Source: Luteibacter aegosomatis (GTDB taxonomy: Bacteria; Pseudomonadota; Gammaproteobacteria; Xanthomonadales; Rhodanobacteraceae). Taken from it: a stretch of DNA of 64,000 nt. The notes beneath the pieces were generated by a model. It made no database searches, was not told the origin of the DNA, and saw only the letters and a list, made by a program, of their open reading frames with translations. The position numbers were made by a program, and so were the translations under genes. How positions within the stretch are numbered: the first letter of the stretch is position 1; each line of letters begins with the position of its first letter. Positions 8,581 through 18,822 of the stretch are shown in pieces. The stretch spans positions 3,584,001 to 3,648,000 of the forward strand of contig NZ_CP095740.1 in NCBI RefSeq assembly GCF_023078455.1. The letters run 5' to 3'.

Positions 8581-10971
8581 TCAATCCGTAGGATTACTGG
8601 GAACGGCCGGCGCGGGTTCCGCGTCGCCGCTGCCGAAAATACCCTTGATTCGTTGCCAGAAACAGCCCTCTTCGCTTTCCGGCACGTATCCCGACGCAAA
8701 GGGGAACTGCCGCGCGCCCTCGCAGGATGGGTCGGTACGCTTACCCGACTGCGGATCGACGAAAGCCATCTCCAGCCCCTCGCCCGGCGTAGGCGACAGC
8801 GGCCGGGTAGGCAATTTGCGGAAGAGTTCCTGCCAGATGCGCATGCTGCCCGTGGCGCCGTACAGCCCCGTGGGCTTGTTGTCGTCGCGGCCCATCCAGA
8901 CGACGGCCAGGTGCTCGCCGGTGAATCCGGCGAACCAGCTGTCGCGCTGGCTGTCGCTGGTGCCGGTCTTGCCGGCCGCGTGCAACCAGGACAGGCCGGA
9001 GTTGCCGATGGCCGCGGCGGTACCGCTGTTGACCACCTGCTGCATCGCCCACGTGGTGAGACGCGTGGCCGTCTGGTATTCGCCCTCGCCGCCCTTCACC
9101 TGGTAGCGCTTGATGGTCTGGCCCTTGGCATCGACCACCCCGCGGACCGCCACGAGCGGCAGCGCATGGCCGTCGGCGGCAATGTATTCGTAGAGCTGGG
9201 CCACCTGGAACGGGGAGAGGTCCACCGCGCCCAGCAGCAGCGACGGGCTGGGATTGACGTTCTGCAGGCCGAACGACTCGAGGAAGCCCTTGATCTTCGG
9301 CACGCCCACCTGCATGCCCAGGTTCACCGTGGCGAGGTTCCACGAATGCACCAGCGCGTCGAGCATCGGTACCTGGCCGTGGATCTGGCGGTCGTCGTTC
9401 TGCGGCGTCCACGGCGTGCCGTCGGGCTGGCGCATGTTGATCGGCGAATCGTCGACGATCGAGGCCAGCGACCATTTCGAGGGCTGCGCCAGCGCCACGA
9501 GGTAGACCAGCGGCTTGACCAGCGAGCCGATCGGCCGGCGCGCGTCGAGCGCGCGGTTGAAGCCCTGCTCGCCCGGCTCGCGTGAGCCGACCATCGCCAG
9601 CACGCTGCCGTCGGCGGTGTCGGTGACCACGGCGGCGGCCTGCGCGGCCGCCCCGCGCTTGCCCAGCGCCTTGGTGGTGGTGAGGATGGCCTGCTCGGTG
9701 TAGAGCTGCGCGGCGGGATCGAGCGTGGTGAACACGCTGAAGCTGCCGTCGCGCAAGGCCGATTCGTCGAAGTCGGCGGTGATCTGCGCGCGCACGAGCT
9801 GCATGAAGGCCGGGAAGCGGTTGTGCGGCAACTGCGCGTTGGCGGCGATGCCGAGCGGCGAGGCCTGCGCGGCCTTCGTCTGCGCGTCGTCGAGCAGGCC
9901 CGTCTCGTTGAACTGCTGCAGAACGAGGTTGCGCCGCGACAAGGCGCGATCGGGATAGCGACGCGGATCGTAATAGCTGGGGCCTTTGACGAGGCCGATG
10001 AGCAACGCGATTTCCTGCGGGCGGAGATCCTCGAGCCGTCGACCGAAGAAGAACTCCGCGCCCGCGGCGAAGCCATGCACCGCCTGGTTGCCCTGCTGGC
10101 CGAGGAACACCTCGTTGACGTAAGCCTCGAGGATGCGGCTCTTCGGATAATGCGCTTCCATCAGCAGCGAGAGGATCGCCTCGTTCACCTTTCGCAGCAT
10201 GTTCTGGCTGCGGTCGAGGAAGAGATTGCGCACGAGCTGCTGGGTGAGCGTGGAGCCGCCCTGCACCGTGTGGCCCGCGCGCAGGTTGGCGAACGAGGCG
10301 CGGGCGATCGCGGAGAAGTCCAGGCCGATGTGGTTCTTGAAGTCGCGGTCCTCGACGGCCTGCAGGCCCTGCACGAGCAACGGCGGCACGTTGTCCAGGC
10401 GCACGATGCGGCGCTCTTCCTGCTCGGCGCCGTAGAAGGTGGCGATGCGCGCCGGATCGAGATGGATCGACTTGATGTCCTTGTTGTTGGTGTCGTCGAC
10501 CACCGAGGTGACCTGGCCGTTGCCCAGGGCGACGCGGATGCGATGCGGCAGTTCACCGCCATCGGGGCCGGCGTAACCGTGCGAGGCGATGACGAAGCGC
10601 GAGCCGTTCTTCGAGTAGCTGCCCTGCACCTTGCCGCCGCCCTCGGGCGTGTATCCGGCGAAGGTGAGTTCCAGTTCCAGCGCCGCCGGCGTCATCGCCC
10701 GCCCCGGCTCGAGCAGCAGCGGGCGCGCGTAGACGCGGGTGGGCACCGCGAAGACCAGATCGTTGAAGCGATCCTGCAGGCGGGCGTTGAGGATGAGCGT
10801 GTAAGGCAGCAGGAAGCCGAACAGCAGCCCCATCACCAGCCAGAACGGGATGCGCAGCCAGGGCCACGCGCTACGCAGGAGGGCACCGAGACGGGTCAGG
10901 AAGGCCAACGCGGAAGAATCCTGGGGAAGAAGAGGGCTGCGGGGATGATAGGGGCAGCGGCAGGCGTCCAT
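8581..10971 (-). CDS. mrcB: Penicillin-binding protein 1B (bifunctional transglycosylase/transpeptidase)
   Basis: PBP1b polymerises and cross-links peptidoglycan at the inner membrane. The 796-residue protein has a short cytoplasmic tail, a membrane segment around residues 38-58 (IPFWLVMGLLFGFLLPYTL), a UB2H-like region, a GT51 domain with VEDRDFKNHIGLD and GGSTLTQQLVRN, and a transpeptidase domain with SxxK as SLVK (in RRPIGSLVKP), SxN as SWN, and KTGTS near the C terminus. The start is uncertain: the N-terminal MDACRCPYHPRS is atypical and the cytoplasmic tail is shorter than in E. coli. It lies in a minus-strand envelope operon after the epimerase (36-base gap). Confidence 0.95.
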   Translation of the reverse strand: MDACRCPYHPRSPLLPQDSSALAFLTRLGALLRSAWPWLRIPFWLVMGLLFGFLLPYTLILNARLQDRFNDLVFAVPTRVYARPLLLEPGRAMTPAALELELTFAGYTPEGGGKVQGSYSKNGSRFVIASHGYAGPDGGELPHRIRVALGNGQVTSVVDDTNNKDIKSIHLDPARIATFYGAEQEERRIVRLDNVPPLLVQGLQAVEDRDFKNHIGLDFSAIARASFANLRAGHTVQGGSTLTQQLVRNLFLDRSQNMLRKVNEAILSLLMEAHYPKSRILEAYVNEVFLGQQGNQAVHGFAAGAEFFFGRRLEDLRPQEIALLIGLVKGPSYYDPRRYPDRALSRRNLVLQQFNETGLLDDAQTKAAQASPLGIAANAQLPHNRFPAFMQLVRAQITADFDESALRDGSFSVFTTLDPAAQLYTEQAILTTTKALGKRGAAAQAAAVVTDTADGSVLAMVGSREPGEQGFNRALDARRPIGSLVKPLVYLVALAQPSKWSLASIVDDSPINMRQPDGTPWTPQNDDRQIHGQVPMLDALVHSWNLATVNLGMQVGVPKIKGFLESFGLQNVNPSPSLLLGAVDLSPFQVAQLYEYIAADGHALPLVAVRGVVDAKGQTIKRYQVKGGEGEYQTATRLTTWAMQQVVNSGTAAAIGNSGLSWLHAAGKTGTSDSQRDSWFAGFTGEHLAVVWMGRDDNKPTGLYGATGSMRIWQELFRKLPTRPLSPTPGEGLEMAFVDPQSGKRTDPSCEGARQFPFASGYVPESEEGCFWQRIKGIFGSGDAEPAPAVPSNPTD

Positions 10972-11007
10972 CTGAACGGACGCTGGCGGATCGGTGACAT
11001 GACCGTG

Positions 11008-11841
11008 TCAGCCCGGGCGGCGCCAGGTGGAGGGATCGGGGCGAAAGGGCCGCGGATGGACGCCGAGAAGATTTTCCAGGTCGGTATTGTCGGCGATCAG
11101 GTCGCTATCGAGCCGTCCGACCGAGCCCTTGATCCGGGGCGATGCCAGCGCCGCCAGGCCAAGGACGACGCGCGGCAGCGGAAGGGGCAAGGTCATCGCG
11201 CCCACGCTGCGGCGCACGCGACGGAACATCTCGGTCGCCGTGAAGCGGTCGCCGCCGCCGATGGGAAACATATGGCCACGGGCCCGCGCGCATCCCAGGG
11301 CGGCGAACATCGCCTGGGCGATATCGTCGGCGTGCACGGGCTGCCGCCGCCCCTTGCCCATGGGGAAGGGGAAAATCCGGCGGCGAGCGCCGTCCCGCGC
11401 CATCGGCGTCAGGCTCCGGTCCATGCCCGCCCCGTAGACCAGCGTGGGCCGGAACACCGTCCAGGGCATGCCTCGCGAGGCGCAGGTGGCGGTCAGCAGG
11501 GTTTCCGCATCGCGCAGCACCTGCGCCAGCTCGCGCTCGGCCGGCACGTCGGAATGGCGCTTGGTCTCCGCGCTCATGGACGAGGTGGCGATCACGTGGG
11601 GATGTCCCTTGAGGTGTGTCGCGGAGAGCCATGCCGCCAGCCAGTTCAGCGGGCCGGTGCAGAGGATCGCGTCCAGGCGCGGCAACTCGGGCATCGCGTC
11701 GGGCAAGCCACCGCGAATCCACGAGGGATCGCCGGTCGGCGGGTTCCGGCTGAGCAGGAGCATGTCGATGCCCGCATCGCGCAACCGGGGTAGCAGGAAG
11801 TGACCGATCTGGCTGGAGGCGCCGATGACAAGAACCGTCAT
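11008..11841 (-). CDS. NAD-dependent epimerase/reductase-like protein
   Basis: A 277-residue atypical SDR. MTVLVIGASSQIGHFLLPRL carries the GxxGxxG nucleotide loop at the very N terminus, with RPTLVYGAGMD and QPVHADDIAQAM further on. The ATG at 11841 is chosen because it starts directly at the first beta-strand; the longer open frame upstream only duplicates the neighbouring TPR gene antiframe. It follows the TPR membrane gene by 7 bases and precedes mrcB by 36, so it is probably in the same operon. The substrate is unknown, and a quinone or sugar-nucleotide role cannot be distinguished. Confidence 0.82.
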   Translation of the reverse strand: MTVLVIGASSQIGHFLLPRLRDAGIDMLLLSRNPPTGDPSWIRGGLPDAMPELPRLDAILCTGPLNWLAAWLSATHLKGHPHVIATSSMSAETKRHSDVPAERELAQVLRDAETLLTATCASRGMPWTVFRPTLVYGAGMDRSLTPMARDGARRRIFPFPMGKGRRQPVHADDIAQAMFAALGCARARGHMFPIGGGDRFTATEMFRRVRRSVGAMTLPLPLPRVVLGLAALASPRIKGSVGRLDSDLIADNTDLENLLGVHPRPFRPDPSTWRRPG

Positions 11842-11848
11842 GCCGCGC

Positions 11849-13576
11849 TCAGCGTCCCGTCGCGATGCGTTCGTAGGTGCTTTGCAGGCGCGGATCGTCG
11901 GGCACGTAGCGGCGGGCGTGGTCGAGCGACTGGAAGGCGCCCTGGCGATCGCCCTGCGAGGCACGTTGCAGGGCGTTGTCGATCCATGCGCTGCCCAGGC
12001 GGTGGCGCATGTCGCCTTGCGAGGCATCGCCCGGCGCGAGGTCGGACAGCGTGGCGTAGAGGTTTTCGGCGCGACCGACATTGCCGCTCGCCACGGCCTG
12101 GGTCATGAGTTTCTCGACTTGCGCCGGCAAGGCCTGCAAGCCGGCGCGGGCGGTGGGATCGTTGCCGTCGATGGAGAGCGCGTTGCGATAGAGGTCGTAG
12201 GCGCTGTCTCCCGGCGGATCCATGATGTCGCCACGCGAGACGGCCTGCTGGGCACGACGCACGAGGTCGGCCACGCGGGCCTTCTGCTCGGGACTCACCG
12301 CCAGCGACGCTTCGGCGGTGTCGTCGCCACCGTCACTCGCGCGGGCGGCGGGCGATGCCGTGGGCGCGGCGCGCCGCGCGCCCACATCGGCACCACCGGC
12401 GATACGCGCCCGCGCCGCGGCCAGTTCGGCCGACTTGGGCGCGAGCTTGGCGGCTTCGTCGAGCAGGCGCGCCGCATGGTCGTCGTCTTCGCTGTCGATG
12501 GCCGCATTGGCCTGGACGATAAGGGCCTGGGCCACCTGTCCCAGCCCCGCCTTTGCATCGGCGTTGTCGGGATCGGCCGCGAGCGCGGCGCGGAAACGGG
12601 CCAGAGCCGTGTCGTCGCCGTCGCCGGTGAAGCGGCCCGCGCGCATGGCATCGTTGCCCTGCTGGACGAGCGCGGCGACCGCCTGGTCGTCCTGCTTGCG
12701 GCTCTCGGCGAGCGCGGCCCGCAGCGACGGGAGATCACCGTAGTTGGGCACCAGGATGGCGATGCGGTCGACCAACGCATTGGCCTTGGCCTTGTCGTTG
12801 GCCGCCATGGCCTGGCGCGCCTGGGCGGCCAGGCCGTCGCCGACCTTGTCGAGCCCGCGGGCGGCCACCGCGTTGCCCTTGTCGGCGTCGAGCGCGCGGC
12901 GGAAGAGCGGGCCGGCGCCATCGTCGCCGTCGAGGCGGCCGGCGGCGAGGGCATCTTGCGCCTGGCCGATCCAGGCTTCGGTCTGGGACTGCGGGTTGCG
13001 CGCCTTCGACAGGCGCTGGCCGAGTTGCTCCACGTCGGCGCCCCCACCGAGGAGCTCGCGGGCGACATTGAGCGCGGCTTCCGCTTCGTCGAGACGGCCG
13101 GCCGTGAGCGCGGCGTCGGCCCTGGCCACTTCGGCCTGCCCCACCCGGCGAAGTCCCTCGCGGGCCGGATCGCTGTCCGGCTGCTGGTCACGGGCCTTTT
13201 CGAAGAGTTCGCGGGCGCTGTCGCCGTTGGTGCCGTCGAGCTTGCCGGCCTGGAGCGCCTGATTGGCCTGGGTGAGCAGATCGTTGAGCTCGGTACGCGG
13301 CACCATGGTGCGCAAGCGATCCTGCTGCAGGTACAGCGCCGTGGCCGCGCCGATGAGCACGAGCACCAGCACCGGGATGAGCCAGCCACGCTTGCGCGGC
13401 TGCGGGCCGCGCGAGCGCGGCGGCGGCATGGCGGCGCGACGGCGCGGCTCGTCCACCACGATGTGCGGCAAGCCGTCATCGACAGGCGCCTGCGCGGGTG
13501 CGTCGAGGTCGTCGATCCGTCCGAGGGTCGGTTCGGTGCGTCCGTGATGGTCGTGCGTGTCTTTGCGTCCGCTCAT
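11849..13576 (-). CDS. Membrane-anchored TPR repeat protein
   Basis: A 575-residue protein. A hydrophilic, Pro/Arg-rich N-terminal cytoplasmic region is followed by one membrane segment (GWLIPVLVLVLIGAATALYL, about residues 66-85). A long Ala-rich periplasmic part contains at least five degenerate tetratricopeptide-like repeats, recognisable by recurring phrases such as AxAALxAGRLDxAEAAL and QGNDAMRAGRFTGDGDD. The ATG at 13576 (MSGRKDTHDH) is preferred to one 13 residues upstream. It heads the operon with an epimerase, mrcB and a TPR lipoprotein, so a scaffolding role in cell-wall synthesis is plausible but inferred. The extreme Ala/Asp/Arg composition is normal for this genome. Confidence 0.8.
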   Translation of the reverse strand: MSGRKDTHDHHGRTEPTLGRIDDLDAPAQAPVDDGLPHIVVDEPRRRAAMPPPRSRGPQPRKRGWLIPVLVLVLIGAATALYLQQDRLRTMVPRTELNDLLTQANQALQAGKLDGTNGDSARELFEKARDQQPDSDPAREGLRRVGQAEVARADAALTAGRLDEAEAALNVARELLGGGADVEQLGQRLSKARNPQSQTEAWIGQAQDALAAGRLDGDDGAGPLFRRALDADKGNAVAARGLDKVGDGLAAQARQAMAANDKAKANALVDRIAILVPNYGDLPSLRAALAESRKQDDQAVAALVQQGNDAMRAGRFTGDGDDTALARFRAALAADPDNADAKAGLGQVAQALIVQANAAIDSEDDDHAARLLDEAAKLAPKSAELAAARARIAGGADVGARRAAPTASPAARASDGGDDTAEASLAVSPEQKARVADLVRRAQQAVSRGDIMDPPGDSAYDLYRNALSIDGNDPTARAGLQALPAQVEKLMTQAVASGNVGRAENLYATLSDLAPGDASQGDMRHRLGSAWIDNALQRASQGDRQGAFQSLDHARRYVPDDPRLQSTYERIATGR

Positions 13577-13655
13577 GGGGTGGCGTCGTCCATAGGTGTG
13601 CCCGAGGTTAACCATTCGGGCGTGAACGGGTCTTGAGGGCTAACGCGAGAAATCC

Positions 13656-14837
13656 TCAGAGTTCCACGCGGATGCGGCTGGCCGCCCGTTTGGCTTTCTC
13701 CAGGGCCTCGTCCACCGTGGCTCCACGCGCCAGCGTCACCGCCATGCGGCGGCGGCCGCGCACCTCGGGCTTGCCGAAGATACGAAGCATGGTGCCGGTT
13801 TCGGCAAGCGCCTCCGCGATGCCGTGATAGGTCGGCGCGCTGCCCTCGCCTTCCACGAGCACGGCGCACGATGCCGCCGGGGCAAACGCATGGATCTCCG
13901 GCACCGGCAACCCGAGGATCGCCCGCGCATGCAGCGCGAATTCCGAGAGATCCTGCGAAATCAGCGTGACCAGGCCGGTATCGTGCGGCCGCGGGCTCAC
14001 TTCGGAAAAGATGACCTCGTCGCCACGCACGAAGAACTCCACGCCGAACACGCCCCAGCCGCCCAGGGCGGCCGTGATGACGTCGGCCTGGCGTTCGGCG
14101 GAGGCGCGTGCGGCCGCGCTCATCGGCTGCGGCTGCCACGACTCGCGGTAATCGCCGTCTTCCTGGCGATGGCCGATGGGAGCGCAGAACGACACGCCGT
14201 CGCGATGGCGCACCGTGAGCAGCGTGATCTCGTAATCGAAGTCGATGAAACCCTCGACGATGACGCGCCCCCGCCCGGCGCGACCGCCCGACTGCGCGTA
14301 TTCCCATGCGGCGTCGGCGTCTTCCACGCGGCGCACCACGCTCTGGCCCTTGCCCGAGGAGCTCATCACCGGCTTCACGACGCAGGGCGTGCCCAGTTCG
14401 GCGACGGCGGCGAGAAAGGCCTCGCGCGTGTCGCAGAAGCGGTAGGGCGATGTCGGCAGGCCGAGTTCCTCGGCGGCGAGACGGCGGATGCCCTCCCGGT
14501 CCATGGTGAGCCACGCGGCCCGCGCGGTCGGGATCACTTTCAGGCCCTGCTTCTCCAGTTCCACCAGCGTGGGCGTGTGGATCGCCTCGATCTCCGGCAC
14601 CACCAGATGGGGCTTTTCCTTCTCGATGAGCGCGCGCAGCGCGGCGCCGTCGAGCATGTCGATCACGTGGCTGCGGTGCGCCACCTGCATGGCGGGTGCA
14701 TTGGCGTAGCGATCGACGGCAACCACTTCGACCGCGAAGCGCTGCAGTTCGATCGCCACCTCCTTGCCGAGTTCGCCCGAGCCGAGCAGGAGCACTTTGA
14801 GGGCGTTGGAAGCGTGCGGCGTGCCGAAGGTATGCAT
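13656..14837 (-). CDS. purT: Phosphoribosylglycinamide formyltransferase 2 (formate-dependent)
   Basis: PurT uses ATP and formate to formylate GAR in purine synthesis, as the folate-independent alternative to PurN. The 393-residue ATP-grasp protein has [20 protein letters not shown] at residues 14-33, [28 protein letters not shown], the ATP-grasp loop [14 protein letters not shown], and [20 protein letters not shown] with the metal-binding Glu and Asn/Ser region. Length and order match E. coli PurT. The ATG at 14837 gives [11 protein letters not shown]. It is divergent from the transglutaminase gene, and the 138 bases between them should hold both promoters. Confidence 0.96.
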   Translation of the reverse strand: MHTFGTPHASNALKVLLLGSGELGKEVAIELQRFAVEVVAVDRYANAPAMQVAHRSHVIDMLDGAALRALIEKEKPHLVVPEIEAIHTPTLVELEKQGLKVIPTARAAWLTMDREGIRRLAAEELGLPTSPYRFCDTREAFLAAVAELGTPCVVKPVMSSSGKGQSVVRRVEDADAAWEYAQSGGRAGRGRVIVEGFIDFDYEITLLTVRHRDGVSFCAPIGHRQEDGDYRESWQPQPMSAAARASAERQADVITAALGGWGVFGVEFFVRGDEVIFSEVSPRPHDTGLVTLISQDLSEFALHARAILGLPVPEIHAFAPAASCAVLVEGEGSAPTYHGIAEALAETGTMLRIFGKPEVRGRRRMAVTLARGATVDEALEKAKRAASRIRVEL

Positions 14838-14975
14838 GGAAGGGGTCCTGGGAAGAGGCCGACATTGTAGCCCGCGTCCGGCCGATCGCCGGACCGTATC
14901 GGCCATGAAGGCACTTGACTCCGCCGATGAACGTGGTGTGATGCGGTTGTCCCCATCCAACCCGGACGTACGCCC

Positions 14976-16478
14976 ATGAGACGCTGCCTGGTCGTTCTCG
15001 CCGTACTGTCGTGCCTGGTCGCCGCCCCCGCGTCGGCCGAACGCCGCTGGATGACGGTCCTGCTCGATGGACGCAAGGTCGGCAGCCTGCAGATCGACCG
15101 CGACCTCGGCGACGAAGGCGTGACCACGACGCAGACGCTCGACTTGCGCCTGACCCGCATCAAGACGCCCCTGCAACTGCGCACCACGGTAAAGACCGTG
15201 GAATCCCCCGAAGGCGCGCCCCTGGCGTTCTATGCCAGCAGCAACATGTCGTCCAAGGAAAACCTCGTCGAAGGCCGCGTGCGACCCGACGGCGCGTTCC
15301 AGGTGGCCAACACCGTCGGCGGACAGTCGAAGGTCAACCTGCTGATCTGGCCCAGCGGTGCGTCGCTGGTCGAAGGCCAGCGGCTTGCCACCCTGGCGCA
15401 CGGATTCAAGCCCGGCACCACGTACCAGGTGCGCAACTTCGATTCGGTGAAACAGCAGGTCGCCAACGTGCAGGTCGACGTGATCGGCGACGAAATCATC
15501 GAGATGCCGGACCAGAGCCGCGAAACGCTGCATCACCTGCGCCAGTCCCTGGTCAACGTGGAGGGCGCGCATCCGGTCGACGTCTGGGTGAACGACCAGG
15601 GTTACGTTCGTCGCGGCATCTCTCCGCTCCTGGGTTTTCGCCTGGAGATGGCCTCGTGCAGCGAGTCCTGCGCGAAAGCGCCCGACCAGGACGTCGACGT
15701 GCTGCGCGCCGCCATGATCGATTCGCCACGCCCGCTCACGCCGAATTTCCGCGCGGCGCCGATGCGCTACACCATTACCGTCAAAGGGGGCTTCCCGCAT
15801 CCCTTCGTCGACACCGACGAGCAGCACGTGACCTCGCTCGGCGACGGCACCTTCGTCGTCGACGTGGGCTTCGCTCGCCGCGGCAAGGAAAGCGTGCCAT
15901 CCGGCGACGACACTGCGCCGAGCCCCTGGGTGCAATCGGATTCGCCGCGCGTCGTGGAACTCGCGCGCTCGGTGGTCGGCGATGCGCGCAACGACCTGCA
16001 ACGCATGCGCCGCCTGCGCGCCTGGCTATCGGATTACATCGATCGCAAGGGCCTCGACGTGGGCTACGCGTCGGCCCTGGAAACCCTCGACAGCCGGACG
16101 GGCGACTGCACGGAACACGCCGTGCTGCTTACCGCCCTCGCCCGCTCGCTGGGGATTCCCGCACGTGTCGTCACCGGTGTCGTCTACGTCGACCGTCTGG
16201 GCGGCGCATCCCGTGTCTTCGTCCCCCATGCGTGGTCGCAGGCTTTCGTCGACGGACGCTGGATCAGCTTCGATTCCGCCCAGCGTCGCTTCGACTCGAC
16301 GCATATCGCGCTAGGCACCGGCAACGGCGACCCATGGCGCTTTTTCGCCGCGATGAGCACGCTGGGCCATATCCGGATCGACCGGGCCGTGCCCGCCTCG
16401 ACCATTTTCGACCTGCCGCCGCCCTCCGGCGACGGCGGTAGCTTCGTCGGCGCGGCCGGTTCCGGCCCCGGACGCTGA
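14976..16478 (+). CDS. Secreted transglutaminase-like (papain-fold) protein
   Basis: A 500-residue exported protein with a signal peptide ([21 protein letters not shown], cleavage about residue 21). A large N-terminal beta-rich region precedes a transglutaminase-like core, where the catalytic Cys lies in [19 protein letters not shown], the His in [15 protein letters not shown] and the Asp in SFDSAQ. The family includes cysteine proteases and deamidases as well as cross-linkers, so the exact reaction is open. The C-terminal tail is Gly/Ser/Pro-rich. It ends directly against the DUF423 gene on the other strand, with no gap between the two stop codons. Confidence 0.87.
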   Translation: MRRCLVVLAVLSCLVAAPASAERRWMTVLLDGRKVGSLQIDRDLGDEGVTTTQTLDLRLTRIKTPLQLRTTVKTVESPEGAPLAFYASSNMSSKENLVEGRVRPDGAFQVANTVGGQSKVNLLIWPSGASLVEGQRLATLAHGFKPGTTYQVRNFDSVKQQVANVQVDVIGDEIIEMPDQSRETLHHLRQSLVNVEGAHPVDVWVNDQGYVRRGISPLLGFRLEMASCSESCAKAPDQDVDVLRAAMIDSPRPLTPNFRAAPMRYTITVKGGFPHPFVDTDEQHVTSLGDGTFVVDVGFARRGKESVPSGDDTAPSPWVQSDSPRVVELARSVVGDARNDLQRMRRLRAWLSDYIDRKGLDVGYASALETLDSRTGDCTEHAVLLTALARSLGIPARVVTGVVYVDRLGGASRVFVPHAWSQAFVDGRWISFDSAQRRFDSTHIALGTGNGDPWRFFAAMSTLGHIRIDRAVPASTIFDLPPPSGDGGSFVGAAGSGPGR

Positions 16479-16865
16479 TCAGCCCACGCCGCGCCCTCGG
16501 ATCAGCGCCCCACCGAGCGCCAGCCATCCGGCAATGAAGCAGAGCCCGCCGAACGGCGTGATCGCGCCCGTCCAGCGCGGCGCGCCCAGCGCCAGGGCGT
16601 AGAGGCTACCCGAGAACAACAGGATGCCCAGCGGAAAGAGCGCCAGCGCCGCCTTTCGCCAGCGGCCTTCGGGCAAGCCCACTGCCGCCACGAGCAGCGC
16701 GAGGGCATGCCAGAAATGGTACTCGACGCCGGTATGCCACACGGCCAGCGCATCCGCGCCGATGCGCGTGCGCAGGGCGTGGGCGCCGAAGGCGCCGAAT
16801 GCCACGGCCGTGGCGCCGGTGACGGCGACGAGGAAGGCGATGGCGCCCGGGACACGTTGTCGCAT
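16479..16865 (-). CDS. DUF423 membrane protein
   Basis: A 128-residue inner-membrane protein of the DUF423 (YgdD) family, with four predicted hydrophobic segments. The diagnostic AFGAFGAHALR lies after the first segment, and WHTGVEYHFWHALALLVAA and LFSGSLYALALG follow. The function of the family is not established. The ATG at 16865 (MRQRVPGAIAFL) places the first helix immediately after the start; the upstream open frame is antisense to the SCO gene. It is divergent from the SCO gene, with 58 bases between starts. Confidence 0.88.
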   Translation of the reverse strand: MRQRVPGAIAFLVAVTGATAVAFGAFGAHALRTRIGADALAVWHTGVEYHFWHALALLVAAVGLPEGRWRKAALALFPLGILLFSGSLYALALGAPRWTGAITPFGGLCFIAGWLALGGALIRGRGVG

Positions 16866-16923
16866 CGGAAAGGATTCCCGTGGTTCGGCGTATGCTTCGA
16901 AAGGATATTTTGCGGAGTGTCGC

Positions 16924-17541
16924 ATGAAGCCGTCTCTTTTCCGCCGGGTGACGCTGGCCCTGCTCGCTTTCGTCGCCGTGGCCTGCGTGGCCGGGTGCCA
17001 GCGCGAACCGCAGCCCGAGTGGCGGCTCAACGACGTGTCGGGCCACCTGCCCGACCTCGACTTCCACCTCGTCGACGACCACGGCAAGGCCGTGACCGGT
17101 GCCGACTACAAGGGCAAGGTCGCGGTGCTTTACTTCGGCTATACGCATTGCCCCGACGTGTGCCCGCTCACGCTCACGCAATTGCACGTGGTGCTCGGCA
17201 GGCTCGGTCCCGCCGCGGAGAACGTGCGCATCCTCTTCGTCAGCGTGGATCCCAAGCGCGACACGCCCGACGTGATGCACGACTACGTCAATGCCTTCGA
17301 CCCGCGCGCGGTCGGCCTGAGCGGTACCGATCCGGAGCTGGAAAAACTCGCCAAGCGCTATCGCTCGGCGTTCAGCCGCGAACCGGATCGCGGCGACGGC
17401 AACTACGAAGTGAGCCACAGCTCGGCGATCTACATCTTCGACGCGCAGGGCAAGGCCCGTCTGCTCGCCACGCCCTCGGCCTCACAGGACGACATCGTCC
17501 ACGACCTCACCCTGCTGACTTCGCTGGAGCCCCGCTCGTGA
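16924..17541 (+). CDS. SCO1/SenC family copper-delivery lipoprotein
   Basis: A 205-residue thioredoxin-fold protein that delivers copper to the CuA site of cytochrome c oxidase on the periplasmic face. A lipoprotein signal with a lipobox-like VAGC (Cys at about residue 22) leads into LDFHLVDDHGKAV. The copper site is CPDVC (in FGYTHCPDVCPLTL, about residues 76-82), and the distal His ligand is in NYEVSHSSAIYIFD. Its stop overlaps the PCuAC gene start (GTGA), forming a two-gene copper-chaperone operon. Family membership is firm; the specific oxidase partner is not in the window. Confidence 0.93.
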   Translation: MKPSLFRRVTLALLAFVAVACVAGCQREPQPEWRLNDVSGHLPDLDFHLVDDHGKAVTGADYKGKVAVLYFGYTHCPDVCPLTLTQLHVVLGRLGPAAENVRILFVSVDPKRDTPDVMHDYVNAFDPRAVGLSGTDPELEKLAKRYRSAFSREPDRGDGNYEVSHSSAIYIFDAQGKARLLATPSASQDDIVHDLTLLTSLEPRS

Positions 17542-17990
17542 CGACGCGCTCGCTTGCTTTCGCCCTCACCCTCGTTCTCGCGGCGGGCGCCGCCCAGGCC
17601 GCCGACACCGCGCCGGTGAAAGCCGCCGACGGATGGCTGCGCGTATTGCCCGGCAGCCTGCCCGCGGGCGGATACGTGACGTTCGAGAACACCTCCGATC
17701 GCGCGCTGTCGATCGTCTCGGCGCAAAGCGGCGATTACGCCGACGCGATGATCCATCGCAGCAGCACCGAAGGCGGCATGGGCCGCATGGAGATGGTCGA
17801 CAGCGTGCCGTTGCCGCCGAAGGCGAAAGTGGCCTTCACGCCGGGCGGTTACCATGTGATGCTGATGCGACCGAAGCATCCGGTGAAGGCGGGCGACACG
17901 GTCACCGTGACGTTCACGCTGTCGGACGGCGACACGCTGCCGGTCAAGCTGCTGGCGCGCCCGGCGAATGCGAACGGGCCGAAGGACTGA
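17538..17990 (+). CDS. PCuAC-type periplasmic copper chaperone
   Basis: A 150-residue exported protein with a signal peptide (TTRSLAFALTLVLAAGAAQA) and the PCuAC domain. Copper ligands appear as H in MIHRSSTEGG, Met in GGMGRMEMVD, and the later His and Met in GGYHVMLMRP, the known HxxxMx(20-ish)HxM arrangement. PCuAC donates Cu(I) to SCO or directly to CuA sites. Translation should start at the GTG at 17538, which overlaps the SCO stop codon; this overlap decides the start, since there is no nearby ATG. It is followed by a degenerate REP hairpin. Confidence 0.9.
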   Translation: MTTRSLAFALTLVLAAGAAQAADTAPVKAADGWLRVLPGSLPAGGYVTFENTSDRALSIVSAQSGDYADAMIHRSSTEGGMGRMEMVDSVPLPPKAKVAFTPGGYHVMLMRPKHPVKAGDTVTVTFTLSDGDTLPVKLLARPANANGPKD

Positions 17991-18006
17991 GCCTGTCGCC
18001 AGCGTG

Positions 18007-18086
18007 ATTCGCCGATACGATCGACTCCCACCCCTTCGGTAGAAACCTTATTGCCAACGGGGCGGGGGCCGATGATATCGGCGAAT
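18007..18086. repeat. REP-like hairpin, class B, degenerate
   Basis: The left arm reads ATTCGCCGATACGATCGACT then CCCACCCCTTCGGTAG. The right arm is decayed (CAACGGGGCGGGGGCCGATG then ATATCGGCGAAT). It lies between convergent PCuAC and acyP. The outer stem is of the GATACGATC class. Confidence 0.8.
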
Positions 18087-18087
18087 T

Positions 18088-18357
18088 TCACTTCACGAGA
18101 AAATCCGAAGGCGCATCATGCGCGCCGATCTCCTCGCGAAACAATTCCTCGACCGTCGCCGACGGCGGCCCGTCGTGCAGCCACGCGTCGAGTTCGTCGA
18201 GGGCTTTCGCCTCGCCATAGGCCAGCACCTCCACGCTGCCGTCGATCAGGTTGCGCGCGTGCCCGGTGATCCCCAGCGCCACCGCCATCTCACGCGTTGA
18301 CGCACGGAAAAACACGCCCTGCACCTTGCCCCTGACGATGAAGCGCGCCGCGTTCAT
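18088..18357 (-). CDS. acyP: Acylphosphatase
   Basis: An 89-residue acylphosphatase that hydrolyses carboxyl-phosphate bonds. The signature [17 protein letters not shown] carries the catalytic Arg (in the VQGVFFR loop), and [17 protein letters not shown] carries the catalytic Asn. The ATG at 18357 begins [10 protein letters not shown]. The gene is the last of yihY-tlpA-acyP, one base after the tlpA stop. It ends against a REP hairpin. Confidence 0.94.
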   Translation of the reverse strand: MNAARFIVRGKVQGVFFRASTREMAVALGITGHARNLIDGSVEVLAYGEAKALDELDAWLHDGPPSATVEELFREEIGAHDAPSDFLVK

Positions 18358-18358
18358 G

Positions 18359-18822
18359 TCATTTCCCCGCGGCGATGGCGTCGCCCAGCTTCTTGCCGTC
18401 CACGCCACCGACGAAGCGCTTGGCGACGTGACCGTCCGGTGCGATGAGGAAGGAGGTGGGGAGACCCCTCGGCGTGCCGAAATCCTTCGGCGGCTCGGTG
18501 GGATCGACCTGGGCGATCGGGTAGACGACCTTGTGCGCCTCGAGGAAGGTCTTCACGTCGGCCACGTCGGTGTCCTCGAAGGCCAGGCCGATCGCGGTGA
18601 CGTCCTTGCGCGACTTCACGAAGTTCGAGATGTCGGGCATTTCCTTGATGCAGGGCACGCACCAGGTGGCCCAGTAGTTCACGATCACCCATTTGCCGCG
18701 CTGGGCGGCGAGGTCGAATGCCTTGCCGTCCAGCGTGGTGACTTTCAGTTCGGGCATGGCCTCGGAAGCCAGGGCGGGAAGGGCGGCGAGAGCGAGCGTC
18801 GCGGCGGCGATCAGGCGCGAAA

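Noticed and set aside
9823..11793. A 656-codon plus-strand frame opposite mrcB and the epimerase
   Set aside because: Shadow of the minus-strand genes, with no recognisable motif and unlikely composition.
14838..16001. Long upstream extension of purT (to 781 codons)
   Set aside because: It is antisense to the signal-peptide transglutaminase gene; PurT normally starts at the Met at 14837.
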